From Rotaria macrura (Eukaryota > Rotifera > Eurotatoria > Philodinida > Philodinidae), in NCBI GenBank assembly GCA_900239685.1, contig OENT01000131.1, positions 62,001-126,000 of the forward strand: a stretch of DNA of 64,000 bases, given 5' to 3'. The notes under the pieces were generated by a model. That model had not been told where the DNA came from. It worked only from the letters and a program-made list of their open reading frames with translations, and searched no databases. The position numbers and the translations under genes are program-made. Positions 24,080 through 37,495 of the stretch are shown here, piece by piece (the stretch's first letter is position 1; each line of letters begins with the position of its first letter).

Positions 24080-26384
24080 ACTCGATTTTAACCAGTCTTT
24101 TATTGAAACTATATTCTTCGGTGGTATTGTCTGATCCTTTTTTTTCTTGATACTACTGATGCTGACATGTCCCCATGAAATCTATCAAGACTGATGTGTA
24201 AGATGATTTCCTAATAGCCACATACAATATTTCAAAATTACATTGATGATTAAAAATATACTAAATTAAGTAGTATTTGTTCATGTTGATCCCATCCTCT
24301 ATCATAGTTCAGCAATCGACTCGGGTATTTATTGGCCATTTGATAGAATATAATTCATATAAGAAGCAAAGAAAAGATGCATTAAGCATCATATTGAATG
24401 AAATATTGAATAATAGAATTGCAGCTGATAGACATTGATTCATTATTCTACTTGATAAAGCGAGATCTCATACGAAACTGAAAAAGAATCGCAAAATAAT
24501 GATGGAAAGTCAACAAGTTTTTCAAGTATTTCCTAATATTCACACAATCGTGCCATAGCACTTGTTTTCTTGTTCAACTAAATCTAGGCTCCCTCGTGAA
24601 TTCATAGATACTGAACTTAATCGAATCCGTTACTTATGACGAAGCTCGTCTTAAATATTTAAATTTAAGTTTGAACTGTTTACTAGCCTTATAAATTTTG
24701 TAATTTCCAACGATTTAAATCTGCCAATCAATCAATTCTATTTTTTGTTTTCCTAATATTTTAATTTTTTTCCTAAATTAAAATATTTTACAAAAGTAAC
24801 TAGGGAAGTAGAACTTAACGGTTATACATATTATTCTTTTATACAGCTTTCGTCACGATTTACGGGCATCGGACTCAATAAAGTGATGTATTCAGATATC
24901 GGCTAGGAACTAATAACATATAAATAACAACATTGAATGCATAATCTATACAAATGCGAAAAGATTTTACGTTGAACTATTCTTGAATAGCTTAATAATT
25001 GAACTTCATTTCTAGTCAGTCGTACGGTTTATTGTACGTCTATAGGAAATCTTCAATATGAAGCTAAAAGAGAACAAATCATCAGGTTTGAAATAAGCGA
25101 AAATCATATTTGGGAAAACAATGAAGAAATTTGGCCTTGGATAATCTACTGAAAATTTCAAAGAAACTTCTACTGAATTAACTTAACAATATTGAGCAAG
25201 ACAAAGATTGTAGAGAAAGAAGTCTTTTTGAATCACCTGATGGTCTATATTTTTCGTTAAAGGTTGTATATCGTTTTCGTTGCTTTGATAAAATATCTAG
25301 ATGGACGATCAAAAGTAGATTCTCTTGTATTTTGTGTTTTCTTAGAACTGTTTCAGATCGTATTAACAAATTTGACATTGGTTAAAATTTCAAGAAAGAG
25401 TAACCAGGACTCATATCCAATTGCTCAATTCATGAATTTACTACGAATGAATAAGAGCACGTTTAGTAGTACCTCAGAATTTATAATATGATTTGAAACT
25501 TAATATCCATTCAAAAGTTGTTTATTTTAGAAATGAAAAAAGAGAATTACTTCCGCCATACATCGGACTATGGATTTCATGAGAAGCTATCTTATAACTA
25601 GCTCTTCCGATAGAATCAAAGATTGCTGTTTTATTTATTCTGAATTGCGGTTAATATTTGTATTCAAGTAAAATTCAACTATCGATTAGATATGAAAAGT
25701 TGAAAAACGAATATAGCTGAACTTCAAACCGTGCTCTGGATATAGATCAGAAAAATTCTTATCATCTTTTTATCTCGAGCTTCTCATCGAATGCTTTCAG
25801 AAAAACTATACTGAAACAAGTGAAACACAAAGAACATGCCAAGCCAAACACAAGACCTTCCGATGGAGCATTAACATCGTCTAGGTGGCGACATTTTCGG
25901 CTAGAAAGAAAATACTGGCGATTATTACTGAAATAGCGTCCATCTGCTTCGGAGATGCAGTGACTCGGCAAGCGACATAAAACATTAAATCGCCATGAAA
26001 ATAGATTATTTTGCAAAAGAAATGTTGTCCTTTTTTCTTAGTATTCATTCAAGATTATTGATCATGTTACTATAGAAAATGTCTTGCTGTCAAACAGTAG
26101 AAAAAATTTCTGTGTTTGCTATTTTTCAGAAACGTTTTCGGCAATTTTATTCATCAGTATCTTACATGTTATCAGTATTACGAAAGAACAGATACGACCA
26201 ATAAAATTACATGCACATATTCGCATCGACAGAAAGAGAAGTATTTCTTTTCTTTCTATCGATGAACAACACAGAAAACGGACTAATGTTTGATTGGGGT
26301 GAAGCACAATGAGTGAATCATATTTTGAAAAGAATCTATCTTTGACTTTATCGCGGACACATTTTTAATCATCACGGCTGTAAT
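24080..26384. other. No gene recognised
   Basis: AT-rich intergenic sequence. The FAAP100-like gene downstream seems to have a short N-terminus, so an upstream exon might be hidden here, but none could be joined in frame. Confidence 0.4.
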
Positions 26385-29300
26385 ATGATATTTTACAAGT
26401 ACACAAATAAACTTTTGGATAATATAGATATAGTTCTTGAATATAATTTAAATGAAATTGAAATTGATATTAAATGGCCATCAAAGACAGAAGTAACTGA
26501 ATGGAGAATACCGTATGTTGATGATGAAAGTACATTACCATCGAATGGTCCATTATTCTATGTTTGTTCATCATCTTCATCGTGCAAAAATCAATCATTG
26601 TTAAATTCAACTTTTTTCTCTTATTGGTTGTTATTGGAAAACTCACTTTATCAACGTCTTTTTTCTCACATGACAAACGATGAAGATCATTTTGTTCTAT
26701 TAATATGTTTATCTGATGGTCGAATTATTGCTTTGCCAGAATCACTCAAAGCTTCAAAACCAATTATTTGGTATACGTCTTCAAGCTTAAAGCCGATAAC
26801 AATCATTGGTCTCTATTATGATTTAAATAGAAATTTACTCGATGCTGTTTTATCTTCGACAACAAATAATAAATTTCCAAAACTAATTTTCAATCATTTA
26901 ATTTTATGTGAATCTATTGGAAGTTTAGTCTTACTGAATTCAACAAATCTTCATCGAATACTTCTTGATAATCTAATAAAATCTCCATGTATTTACTTGC
27001 ATAACTTCATATACATATCAAAAAATGAAATTCGATCGATATCGATTTCAAATTTATTAAAACCATCCAATGACGAACTGATTAGTCAAACGAAAATTTT
27101 ACGATTTGGATACTTTGAAAAATTGATTGTCGGTAAGATACTGAAGATTGGCTCTTTTTTTATGTATCAAGAATTATATTTGCATGAATAAAGTTTGTTT
27201 TATTCATTTAAAAGGTTTTCAGATAGTTTTTATTTAAGATTTAAATTAGATGATTACGTAAGAACTATCAAGTTTCTTTAAAAGAAATGTTCATTATACG
27301 TCAGAGGATAGTATTTAAAATTCTTTCACTATGTAAATAAAAATGATATTACATTAAATCTAGAAAGTCACACACTCATTTTGACTCTACACTCATATAA
27401 AGATATTTTAATCAAGTGTTTGTTTTTCGGAATGGATATGACTCTTTTGTTTTGTTTTTCTATTGTTTAGATGGACAAGAAATAGTTGTTTACTATGAAA
27501 ATGGTCGATTTGAACGATTAAATAATCTCCTTCCAACTGGTTCAAACCCATCTCATATAAGTTCTTTACCAAATCAAACAAAAAGACTTGCATGTTTAAC
27601 AACAACAATAACAAATCTACAATCAAATGTTTGCATATTAAAAAGAAATTTAGATAAACTAGAAATATTTTACCAGTTAGATCTACATAATTGTTTGAAT
27701 TTAATTAATCATCAATGGAAATTAATTTTAAACGAACAACAATTAAGAATATTTCAACTCAATGATTTCATATTAATATTAATATGTCATTTTGGATCGA
27801 ATAGTGTGAAAATTTACCAATTGAATCCAATAAATACTTGGATTTTCAAAATGAATGAAACTATTTCGACGACATTCATGTGTCAACCTATACTTGTTTT
27901 TCGATATCAAAATCAATATCATTTTCAATTTGCTTCGATAAAAACAATCTTTCCATTAGAAGAACAAGTTCAACAAGAAAAAATCTCAATTGAAAATTAT
28001 TTTATCAACAAATGTAAATCACTAAGTACTAATCATACTTCAGGTCAACAATATCATTTGGCTTTAACGATTCGAAACGATGCTGCAAAATATTTCCTAA
28101 GTAAAAGAACATATCTATCGAGACATCATTTGTTATTTTTTGGAAAACGAAATTTTGACGCTTTGACATCTTCATTGAATTAGTATGACGAAGGAGTTCA
28201 TGTTCGATAAATATTGTGAAAACTGCACAACAAGTAGATTTGTCTGTAAGTGTGAGAAAATGACATACACTACATTGTAGATGAACGAATGAAAGTAGAG
28301 CTGCTTCTTTCCTTTCTTCACGATAGTAATTTGAATTGGTCGACACGAAAATGTGCAAAACACAACTGTTAATTCTATTTATTATTATTCGTTAGAGAAA
28401 AAGAGACAACTTAGATGATTTTTATGAAAAACGTGATTTCACACATGTCATGAGCTCAATAATTCAGATTAATGATGAGCAAAACCGGATTGTGAAATTT
28501 TCGAGTATGATACGAGAATACATCCTACTGCCCTCATTAACTCATAGACAAAATGTAAACTGAACAAAACATAGGCTTTAGAAGAACTTTATTTACTACT
28601 AAACTACGATTTCCGTGAGCTTGCAGATAAAACTCTTATCTTGAAAAACATGGTTCTTAAAAAAAAGAAAAAGTTTTAAAATGAAACTCAACAAATGCAG
28701 TAGCTGAAAAAATGTTCTAGAGTATTCTAAAACATCTTCTGAGTTTCAATACATTCATATACTTCGATGTTGCCTGTTTAGCGTAATCTAACAAAAATAA
28801 AGGGATGTTTGCATTGTCTTTTTCTTCTTTACATACAACGATATCAGATTTTCATAGTATCCTGTAAAAATCGTAACCAAGAGCAGTAGCAGTTTTGAAA
28901 TGACAAGCTTTTCACAGAACTGATCGTAACAGACTTTTTATGATAAGTTTATTTCATTTTTCATTTGAGAAAACAGATGCCAAGATTTGAATAGGTAAGG
29001 TTTCAAAATTTCTTCTTCTCACAGTGTAACAAGAAAACTTCCATTCAAAAGCTACATTGAATTTCACTTTCAAGTATTCTTTTATGATCAGCAGTGCGCA
29101 TTAAGATGCATCTAATCAGAATGTAATAGAATAGGCATCGCATTTATTTCTTTTGCTTTATTTTCCCGAGATAAAAATCAGACTTCACGTGAAAAAATAT
29201 AGTTTTTCAGAGCGGAAACTTTTTAACTGTAGTTACAATGTACGAGTAAAACATAAGATTTGCTGCTATTTATTGTTAATCAACTATTGAGTCGGCTGGT

Positions 29301-30817
29301 ATCTTATCGTCAACACAGTCTGGTTAATTTACAGAAGAACATGTCAACCGGTGATATGTCACTATCAAGGATATTGATGATTTGCAGGAAAGGGAGAAAG
29401 AGAACAACAACCATTGACATGCAATCGAATTTTAACATTTTCTCTCTATGGTTTTGACACCATCCTGTTCACTCATTTGTTGCAGTAATATTTTCCTGTT
29501 AGAAAAATAGTACGTTCATCGAAAAAAAACAAACACTGAAGAAATCTGTTTTTTTTGTATGAATCTCTAATATGATCTGATTAGGGATGCAACGGTGCCA
29601 GTGAATCATAGGTTCACCATTCCCACTGTTAGCCGGTCCAACCGGCTAATGCTGACTAATATCGGTTGATATCAACTAATAACTGCTTTATACCAGTGTA
29701 TACAAGGGATGTAACGGTGAAAATAAATGGTCGTTGCCGCAACCGTCCTACCACCTTTGAGCGACTTAATTTGACTTATTTTAGTTTATAGTATCAGGAT
29801 AAGGCGAATACCGACTAGTATCACTGTATCCGGGCTAGAACTGGTTACTGATATGAACCAGTGATATGTAATTCACTGTCATCGTTTCATCCATAGTTTA
29901 TACCGACTTATGTCCGCTAATAACGGTAACCGGTGAAAGGGTTACCGGTTGGAACGATTACTGGTGAACCGGTTACGAATTGTAGTGGATATCGTCACCG
30001 ATGCATCCCGAGATCTGATGAGCAGAATACACTTTTAACACTATAGTTGGTACACATGTAATATTTTTTAATCAGTCCATTATTTATTAGATATATCTCA
30101 TAAGTTTCATCGAAGAAAAATTTTGAAGTCTATGTGTTAGTGTAAATAAGCGTTTTAATGAATTTGTATTACTTTGATTTTTGTTTTTCATAAAATTAGT
30201 AGGAATATCTTTTGATTTCAGGTTCATCGTTGTTATTTATTTTTCTAGAACATATACTTCCAACCGACATTTTAAAGAAGAGTTCTTCAATAATTCTTAT
30301 TGGGTTTATTTAGAGTTGAACATGAATTTTGCACGACGATTAGTAATCGGTCAAATCGATGCGATAAATATCGAATGTAAAAAACAAGAAACGAAGGTCG
30401 ATACAGATGAGGGTCTTATTGATTCATTCACTGTTCAATTAATACTTTCAAGTTCATGTCTTCGTCGATTGATTATTACTTTTTCTACTTTGACCGAAGT
30501 AAGTTAAAAAAAAAAAGAGATCAACATCATCATAAAACGCTTTACTTTTCAGCTATTCTATGGACATAAAACAGTCGAAGAGAAAAATCTTATAAAACAA
30601 ACTGACATACAAAAATTAATCGATCTTATTCAAGTAAATAGCTTCACATTATTTCATTCAAGATTTTCATTTTCGTTGTCTACTACAGGAAAGTCAAAAA
30701 AAACTATCAAGTCATTCCGAAGAAATTACAGATGAATTACTACTTAATCTACTTCAAATGCGTATTTATTTATCGATGTTTCGACTTGGTTCTAATTATT
30801 CTGTTCAAGTCTATTAA
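26385..30817 (+). CDS. FAAP100: FAAP100-like Fanconi anaemia core-complex subunit, multi-exon (one junction unresolved)
   Basis: FAAP100 joins FANCB and FANCL in the catalytic part of the Fanconi core complex, which ubiquitinates FANCD2-FANCI at DNA crosslinks. Exon 1 (26385-27132) and exon 2 (27471 to about 28180) join in phase 1 across a 338-nt intron. The C-terminal exons are about 30222 or 30249-30498, 30553-30633 and 30689-30817, all phase-consistent. Landmarks follow the remembered vertebrate order: a beta-propeller-like N-terminal part with LLICLSDGRIIALP and KPITIIGLY, a second DGQEIVVYYENGRF strand pair, then a C-terminal FTVQLILSSSCLRRLI followed by a helical coiled-coil tail (EKNLIKQTDIQKLIDLIQ, ITDELLLNLLQMRIYLSMFRL). 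The exon 2 frame hits a stop at 28181-28183 and no good phase-2 donor links it to exon 3, so an intermediate exon or a break is missing from this model. The N-terminus is about 130 residues shorter than the vertebrate protein. FANCB is the main alternative. Confidence 0.55.
28184..29573. other. Unassigned part of the large central intron of the FAAP100-like gene
   Basis: AT-rich sequence between exon 2 and the hAT-type element. A missing middle exon should lie here or just after the element, but none was recognised. Confidence 0.4.
29574..30019. mobile_element. hAT-type MITE with 8-bp target site duplication
   Basis: The element runs from TAGGGATGCAACGGTG (29582) to CACCGATGCATCCCGA (ending 30011), 430 bp. 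It is flanked on both sides by the octamer GATCTGAT (29574-29581 and 30012-30019). An 8-bp duplication with TAGGG-type inverted ends is the hallmark of hAT transposons. There is no transposase frame, so it is non-autonomous. Inside are further palindromes (AGCCGGTCCAACCGGCT; GGTAACCGG...CCGGTAACC type) and an internal copy of the end motif (GGGATGTAACGGTG near 29706), which suggests a composite or rearranged unit. It sits in the central intron of the FAAP100-like gene. Confidence 0.9.
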
Positions 30818-32200
30818 AATAAAACACACGGCATCGTTTTTGATTATTGATTTGTGATCTTAATTTCATAAGATTCATACGATGATAAATTTCATACGTA
30901 GAGAGTTGTGTTTTTTTCCATTTCAAGGTACATATTAGTTAGCAACCATTCGATTCAGATATTATTTCAGCGACTAGAAATGATCGAGTAATAATAATGG
31001 CATTATATACTTATAAACTTATCAGATACGAAACAATTTACTGAGGAAAATTTCAAAAACTTACACAGTTTCAATCAATATTCATTGTAAAGAAGGACTA
31101 GTGTTTAAAAAAAAATATCTAAGTTTTCCACGAGAATATACTGTTCATTAGAAATAAAAGTGTACTATGGAACAACAACCTTCTTCAGATACACAGATTG
31201 CGGAACTTTGGTTTTATGTCTGTTTTCTAATCTCTATTTACCATAGACATTGAACAAGGTCGAGTCTAACGAGGAAAAATATTCACCAACTACCAAACGC
31301 CAATTACCTGCACGTTTTTTTATGGCTGGCTATGACTCAGGTAGATCAAGAAAAAACTAAACGGTTTCGGGTGTATGACCTGTTGATGAATAGTTAATTA
31401 CTGTTTCACTGATTTTTCAGTTTATCCATATAGTTGTGTACGAAAACTTCAACGTACATGCTCTCACTCTGAAATTTCGCACAGATTTAGGTATTAAGAT
31501 CATAAGAATATTTTGAAAATTTCAGTCATGATTAATAAATACTCTTCTCAAAAATTGAATTCACTTGAAAATCCAATAATGGGAGAAAGTAACATTTGTT
31601 TATGGTGAAACTTACAGATCATTCTAAGGACCCTGAGACCTAAGTTGAAGCGAAACTTTTAGTAAATGTTCTTTACTAACAAGTAACGGGTATGAACCCT
31701 TTTAGTTTTTTCTTAGTCTCAATATGTTCTACTCATGGTTAAAAACATGAAGACAAACAGTATCTGACAATCGAGGAATATGTTCCTTTCTGAGGAAACT
31801 TTCGTGATGTTGCCAATTGAAGCATCATTTTTGAATGATATCTAGAGCTCTCGTTGGTCGAATTCGTATTGTCAATGCTATAAGTCACGATGAAATAGAA
31901 AATAATCTTGATCAAGATACTACTACGAATTCATTTCATACTATACGATGTAGTGAACTTGCCGAAAAAAGTCTCCTCATAGGGAGAGATTTGAAAAAGA
32001 AAATGACTTATTACTCCAGATTGTATATATATATATATTGTTTGTTACCAATAATATGAAAAAGAAATCGGTTGTTCTCGGAAGAAAGAACAATTATCGA
32101 AGAACAGCACTGTTGCATAGCATGTAATATTATCATAACAAGACATGCAATTGGTACTTGTTTACATACTGATATAACGAACAGGAAATAGAGCACAATT
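30818..32200. other. No gene recognised
   Basis: Intergenic. A frame at 31835-32059 has no motif and ends in a Tyr/Ile run from an AT microsatellite (about 32024-32039). It should include the promoter of the membrane-protein gene that follows. Confidence 0.4.
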
Positions 32201-32974
32201 ATGAATCTGCTATTGCTCGTCTGCTTATTATCGCTTCCTAATCAAGTACTCGGTACAAATAAAGAAACAATAATTGAAAGTCCATTCTATATTCGTGCAC
32301 GTACACATGATTCTCAAACGGCTACAGTTCAATTCGAAATATCACAAAATAACAACCAACGATCATGTCATATGTATCGATTTACAATTCATCATAATAA
32401 TGACGATCTTTATATTATGCCCGATCAAAATTTAACATTTTGGAGAAATTCACTTGAGTTAAAACATTTAACTGTTGGCAATTATAGAATATGTGCTATC
32501 ATATGTTCAGAATATTTGAATCAATCTCATTCATTGAATAAAACATTCAACGTGAAAAATTCTTTAAAACCAATAGAAACATGTATCAACATTCATACAT
32601 TTCGTTCACATTTTCTTATTCTTACACTTTATTTATTAGTTATTATTATTCTTGCTTTCTCACAAGTTATTTTTACATTACGTAAACGAGATTTTCAAGC
32701 AAGAATAAAAAGAAGCTTGATAGACTTTGAAAATACACTACAAAAATGGCACACAAATCAATTACATTCAATACCTATTCATACGAGGCATTCATCACAT
32801 ATTCTACATGATTTTCTTGATTCATCGGCTTCATCCATTGAACATTCGCTAGCATCACTATTTCATGTCGACATAGATGAACATCAATTTACAAACATAA
32901 ATACTTCTCATCTCGAAACATCTTCTAAATCTGAGAGATGCTTAACACTGCCTAGAGCATTTGAAAGATCTTAA
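32201..32974 (+). CDS. Single-pass type I membrane protein of unknown function
   Basis: A single-exon gene of 257 residues starting at a clear ATG. Residues 1-18 form a signal peptide (MNLLLLVCLLSLPNQVLG). The ectodomain (about 19-136) has alternating beta-strand-like sequence, paired cysteines (for example C57, C98, C102, C128) and N-glycosylation sequons at 77, 107 and 113. Strands such as TATVQFEIS, CHMYRFTI and VGNYRICAIICSEY loosely resemble a fibronectin III or similar beta-sandwich. A hydrophobic segment (about 137-160) is followed by basic RKRDFQARIK, which fixes the tail in the cytosol. The tail is Ser/His-rich and unstructured. I do not recognise a named family. AATAAA near 33048 fits as the polyadenylation signal. 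Confidence 0.7.
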   Translation: MNLLLLVCLLSLPNQVLGTNKETIIESPFYIRARTHDSQTATVQFEISQNNNQRSCHMYRFTIHHNNDDLYIMPDQNLTFWRNSLELKHLTVGNYRICAIICSEYLNQSHSLNKTFNVKNSLKPIETCINIHTFRSHFLILTLYLLVIIILAFSQVIFTLRKRDFQARIKRSLIDFENTLQKWHTNQLHSIPIHTRHSSHILHDFLDSSASSIEHSLASLFHVDIDEHQFTNINTSHLETSSKSERCLTLPRAFERS

Positions 32975-35900
32975 TATGTACATCAGTACGTTATCGATGA
33001 GCTACAAGACGGCTGGATAAATACAAATTAAGGTTTATTCTATATTTAATAAATAAAATAAAAATACTCAAAAATATAAACTGCTAATTGTATTCAATCT
33101 TCTGATATCAAACGAAGGTGATGGGTTTGTCTCAAAATCTATTCGTGAGTCTACAGAAAACACATTGAAGTCAAGAATTTCTTGACCCCTTACTTGGACG
33201 ATCGAAAATCATAACAACGAAACTGATCCTATATCTATGTCTCAACTTGAACTTTACAGTTGAAGTTGTCAATGAGAGTATTGAATCATGGTTGTCATTC
33301 ACGAAGACACGATAGTATACTTTTTTCTGGAATTTCTCATGTTGATAGTAAAAGATCAAGTGATTGTTAAACAAAATGCTTATTCAGTTTCATCGTACTA
33401 CAGAGTATCTTTCATGGAGTCGACGTCTATGAATTTTATACTTATTTCGAATAAAATTATTTTCGACTGAAAATAAATGCACATTCACTATTGTAATGCA
33501 AAATTAAAATTTATTTATCATGTTTAATGAAAAGATCAATTTTGTAAAGTAATAGTTCATACAAGACGCCCAGCGGTCAACCAGCATGATCGAAGTTGAG
33601 CGCTCAAATTTTCGGAGATGAAACAACAGATCTCGGTCATTTAAAGTTTTTATTTGGGTTTTCGTAGATCCTGCTTTGATCTGTCTCGTTTTTTTTTATA
33701 ATTACGAAATCAGATCATAGTTACCAACCAAAATTCAGCTTTTTCATGTAGAAGTAGCTTGAAAAGGTTCTTTTTCTCTTATCGTATTTCGTTAACAGAA
33801 ACAGTTTTAACATTTAAAACAGTACTGGTAGCTTGAAATACAAATGAACATTGTTACTTTGATGTCTCAAGTGACATTTCCAAATACGAAACTAAATTTT
33901 AGACCTGTGGAAATCGTTTTGAAAATTAATGTTTGTGCGTTACTTAATGTTTTCTCAATAGTTCACTCATTTTTTCCAGCTATGAATGTTTTCTCTTGAC
34001 CAGAAGATAGTCTTATCTTTCAGCGTTAAAACTGCATCTCTCAAAATCCATAAGCAAGAAGCACTTGAAAAGATTTATCACTCCTTCTGTATAACCCAAG
34101 AACTGAGGGCTTTTTTCTCTGTGAGTGACCGACCAGTTTTTTCCTCATAAAATCCAAGCAACAAAATAGATGAGGGTGAAATTTTCAAGTATGACAGAAT
34201 TAGTTTACTTACATATTTCTTAAAAATTACAAGTCTTTTCCTTCTACCATTCTATAGATACAGTTGTTCGAAGTTGAAAAAGTGTCTGTGCGTTACCTGG
34301 GTTTTGTATGAGTTGTACTCTTACAGCAAAATACACTATTTGAATGACAGTTTCTTTTTTCATACAAAACTTCAGTTTTTTGTTTTTCTAAATGTTCACT
34401 TCTTGGAAAAGTAATGTTTCATTTCGGTTTAAGTCAAAACTCTGCATATTTGATAAGTTCATCATTAAAAACATTATTTCCTCAAATACCTGAAAATATC
34501 TCTAATTACTAAAACAGATTGGAAGTTGATAATCGAAAAGTGGACATGAGTTCCGTTTCTCAGCAATTGTTTGTATGTGAATGGATCAAATACATTTCAT
34601 CCATGAATTTATCTTGTCTACGAATTCTTCATGACCGTTAACCACAATAGATGAAATCAGTTTCAATTTATTTATTTATTCAAAATAAATCGATGATCAA
34701 TATAGTTGAATTCGCTAAGTACACTACAGTCAGATATTCTAGACGAAATACTTTATCATGTCTTGCCGGTCATCTTATGACATGCCAAGTATACTTGGAT
34801 TCATCATTAGATCAATATAAAGCAGTACGATTCATGCCAAACATTACGGAATAGAGTAGAATAATGATGGAAAGAAAAAATGGTCGAAGTGGCGAGTAAA
34901 ATTTCTAATATTAATAGAATAAGTAATTCTAGACAATGAGATCTGTCAGATATCTCTGGCAAAATTTCCATGAAACAATTCTTCTTTAAAATAAGACATA
35001 AGATGTGTCTCGTCTAGTTATCTTTGCACATCTGTCTGCAATACCAAAAAAACATAACATATTTGACTGGTGCATAGATCGTGATCATCTAACGAGGAAA
35101 TACTGCATTCATGATTAGTGGAATGAATAGAATGGATTGCAAACTACAGTACAATTCATAGAGTCTCAAAACTTAGACAAATAACTCATAAGCGATTGAC
35201 TAGCATAAAACAAAACCAAAACTACAAGTCAAAATCGTATCAATTAGAAAGAAATATATATATATATCAAGATGGCTGCTTGTTTGGGTAGTTCACTTAT
35301 ATTATATCAACGGTATTATTATTATCCTAGTGACTCATTGCTTGCATATGAATAAAGTTACACTTCAAATGGCACGGAAGATTTCTTCATTATCTTATGC
35401 TAGTATCTTTATTTGTAATAAAAATATTCAATTGTACAACTATACGCCTGCATCAAGTGTCAGACTTTTTCAATTTAAAATGCATCTATTTGAATATGAA
35501 TTAAATGTTTCTTTCATTCTGTACTATTTTCTTTTCTTTATTTTATATAAAAATTATCCTATCGAGAACAGAGACCAATGATTTGGCAAAGATAGAATTG
35601 ATAAAAAATGCAAGAGTATGGAACAGTCTGTGTCACTATGATAAAATCTACACGAGTTCTTTAGCTCGTATTTACGAAACTAGATTTCGTATTGCTACCC
35701 TCATCTCATTCGATAGTAATTATCATTAAAATACAAATATTTCTGACTTCTAGAAAAATCAGTTGAATTAACAAACCAATCCTTCTTAGAAAGTTTAACT
35801 GTGTCCCAGCTTTCTAATCTATGAAAAAATTGAAGAATATTCAAGACATGGCAGACGAAAAATATACATCGAAGAAATAGTGAGTGAAGGTTATCACATG

Positions 35901-37495
35901 AGAAAGTCAATCTTTGATTATGGTCATGTCTAAGTCGTGTTTACCTTCAAAAGAATGAAGGTAAAATATAGATCACAATTGGTTACAAAAAAAATAAGCA
36001 AAACCCATTATCATCATTATATACTTTCAATGGAAATTCATCAAAACTAACGAAAAAAACTGAAATAATAATCCATTACTTCCACTAGAATTGGTTAAAA
36101 ACTTATTATAATGGATTGTTTTCTGACAACAATGGAGAAAAAGCTGTTAGCAGAATCCCTGCAGGAATAAAATGTGAATCTCAATTTACCTACTGTCCCT
36201 AATCCCTTGAAAATTTGGCATTTTAAAATGTATATTGAGATTAACACATTGGCATTCTTTCTTAATTTAGACCACACAACTTCAAGCCGGAAATACTCTG
36301 TATTTTCAGTAGACTATAGTTATAGATGGCTTCTAATAATATTTTGAAGCTGACTGTGACAGTTTCCAAACACCATCTCTCACTGTCTGTGAGTTCGCCT
36401 GTCTTAGTCTACAATGATCAATCAATCAATAAAACTGTCTGTAGTGGCCTGTGAGATAGGATGTTTGGATTCATACTTTCTAGTTTAAACACTTCAACAC
36501 CTCTTTCAGATAGTTTTTCACAAAACATCTTAGTTTTATTTTCTGTATGAAAAACTTGCAAGACAAAGTTAAACAAGCGTCGTACAATTTCTTATCCATA
36601 AACAACTTTTTCTTATAAAATTGTTCGGAATGAAAAACTTTGTAAAGTTGCTAAATATCAAGCCAAATTTGTTGAACTCCAGAAAATAGCAAAGTAAATT
36701 ATTTGATCTATTCAATAATATTTGATAGAATGAAAATTCGTATTATTCCTTCATTTTTTTTCAATAGACCTCTCTAGAAAATGAACATCTAAGGTAATAC
36801 GCTAACGATATTATTCGTCTTAATTTTTGTGTGGAAAATTGAGACAAGAATAAATCATTCAAATTTAAGGTGAAAGTAACTTTTATGTTGCACTTGTTTG
36901 ACTTGAGAGTTATTATTCATCTTATTACGTATATCTTAGATCTTTCTGCTTTTCATGTGTCCCACGAACTATGGAACCTTCAGCCATTAGCTGCTGTGCA
37001 TTCTTCTCTGTGAACTGTGGGATTGGAATATCGATTGCATTCCAACAGATGTAAATATTGAGTTTATCATCAATAACAATAGTCTCGAGGAGCGCATTAG
37101 TGATTGGTATTCATATTTGATTGTACGATGCCTTTTGCGTAACTCAACGCAACATCCAATGGAAGACATCGCTCCAACTCTATTATGAATGCTATACATC
37201 TATAGAGAAGAATGATCTTTGCCATTCTTTGACGTGACACTTTCCTAGTGCATCGATGTATACACCACACATGTTTATATTCAATACTAGGTTTATTCAA
37301 GATTGCATTTATTACGCGTAATACGGGTAAATACCAAAAATACTCTATGACAAACTCGTCGAAGAATATACGCGAATAATGAGAGATAATGAGAGAAAAA
37401 GAAAGAAGGAACAAGTATAAGAAGAGCAATATTATGTAGTCATTCTATTCTCGTTACTCAACAACGCCAGTCGTATTACATCAAATAATAATAAG
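32975..37495. other. Long stretch without a recognised gene
   Basis: AT-rich, with an AT microsatellite near 35256-35268. On the minus strand, 37425-36930 translates in alternating frames into protein-like pieces, as in a decayed gene, but no family is recognised. Confidence 0.45.
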
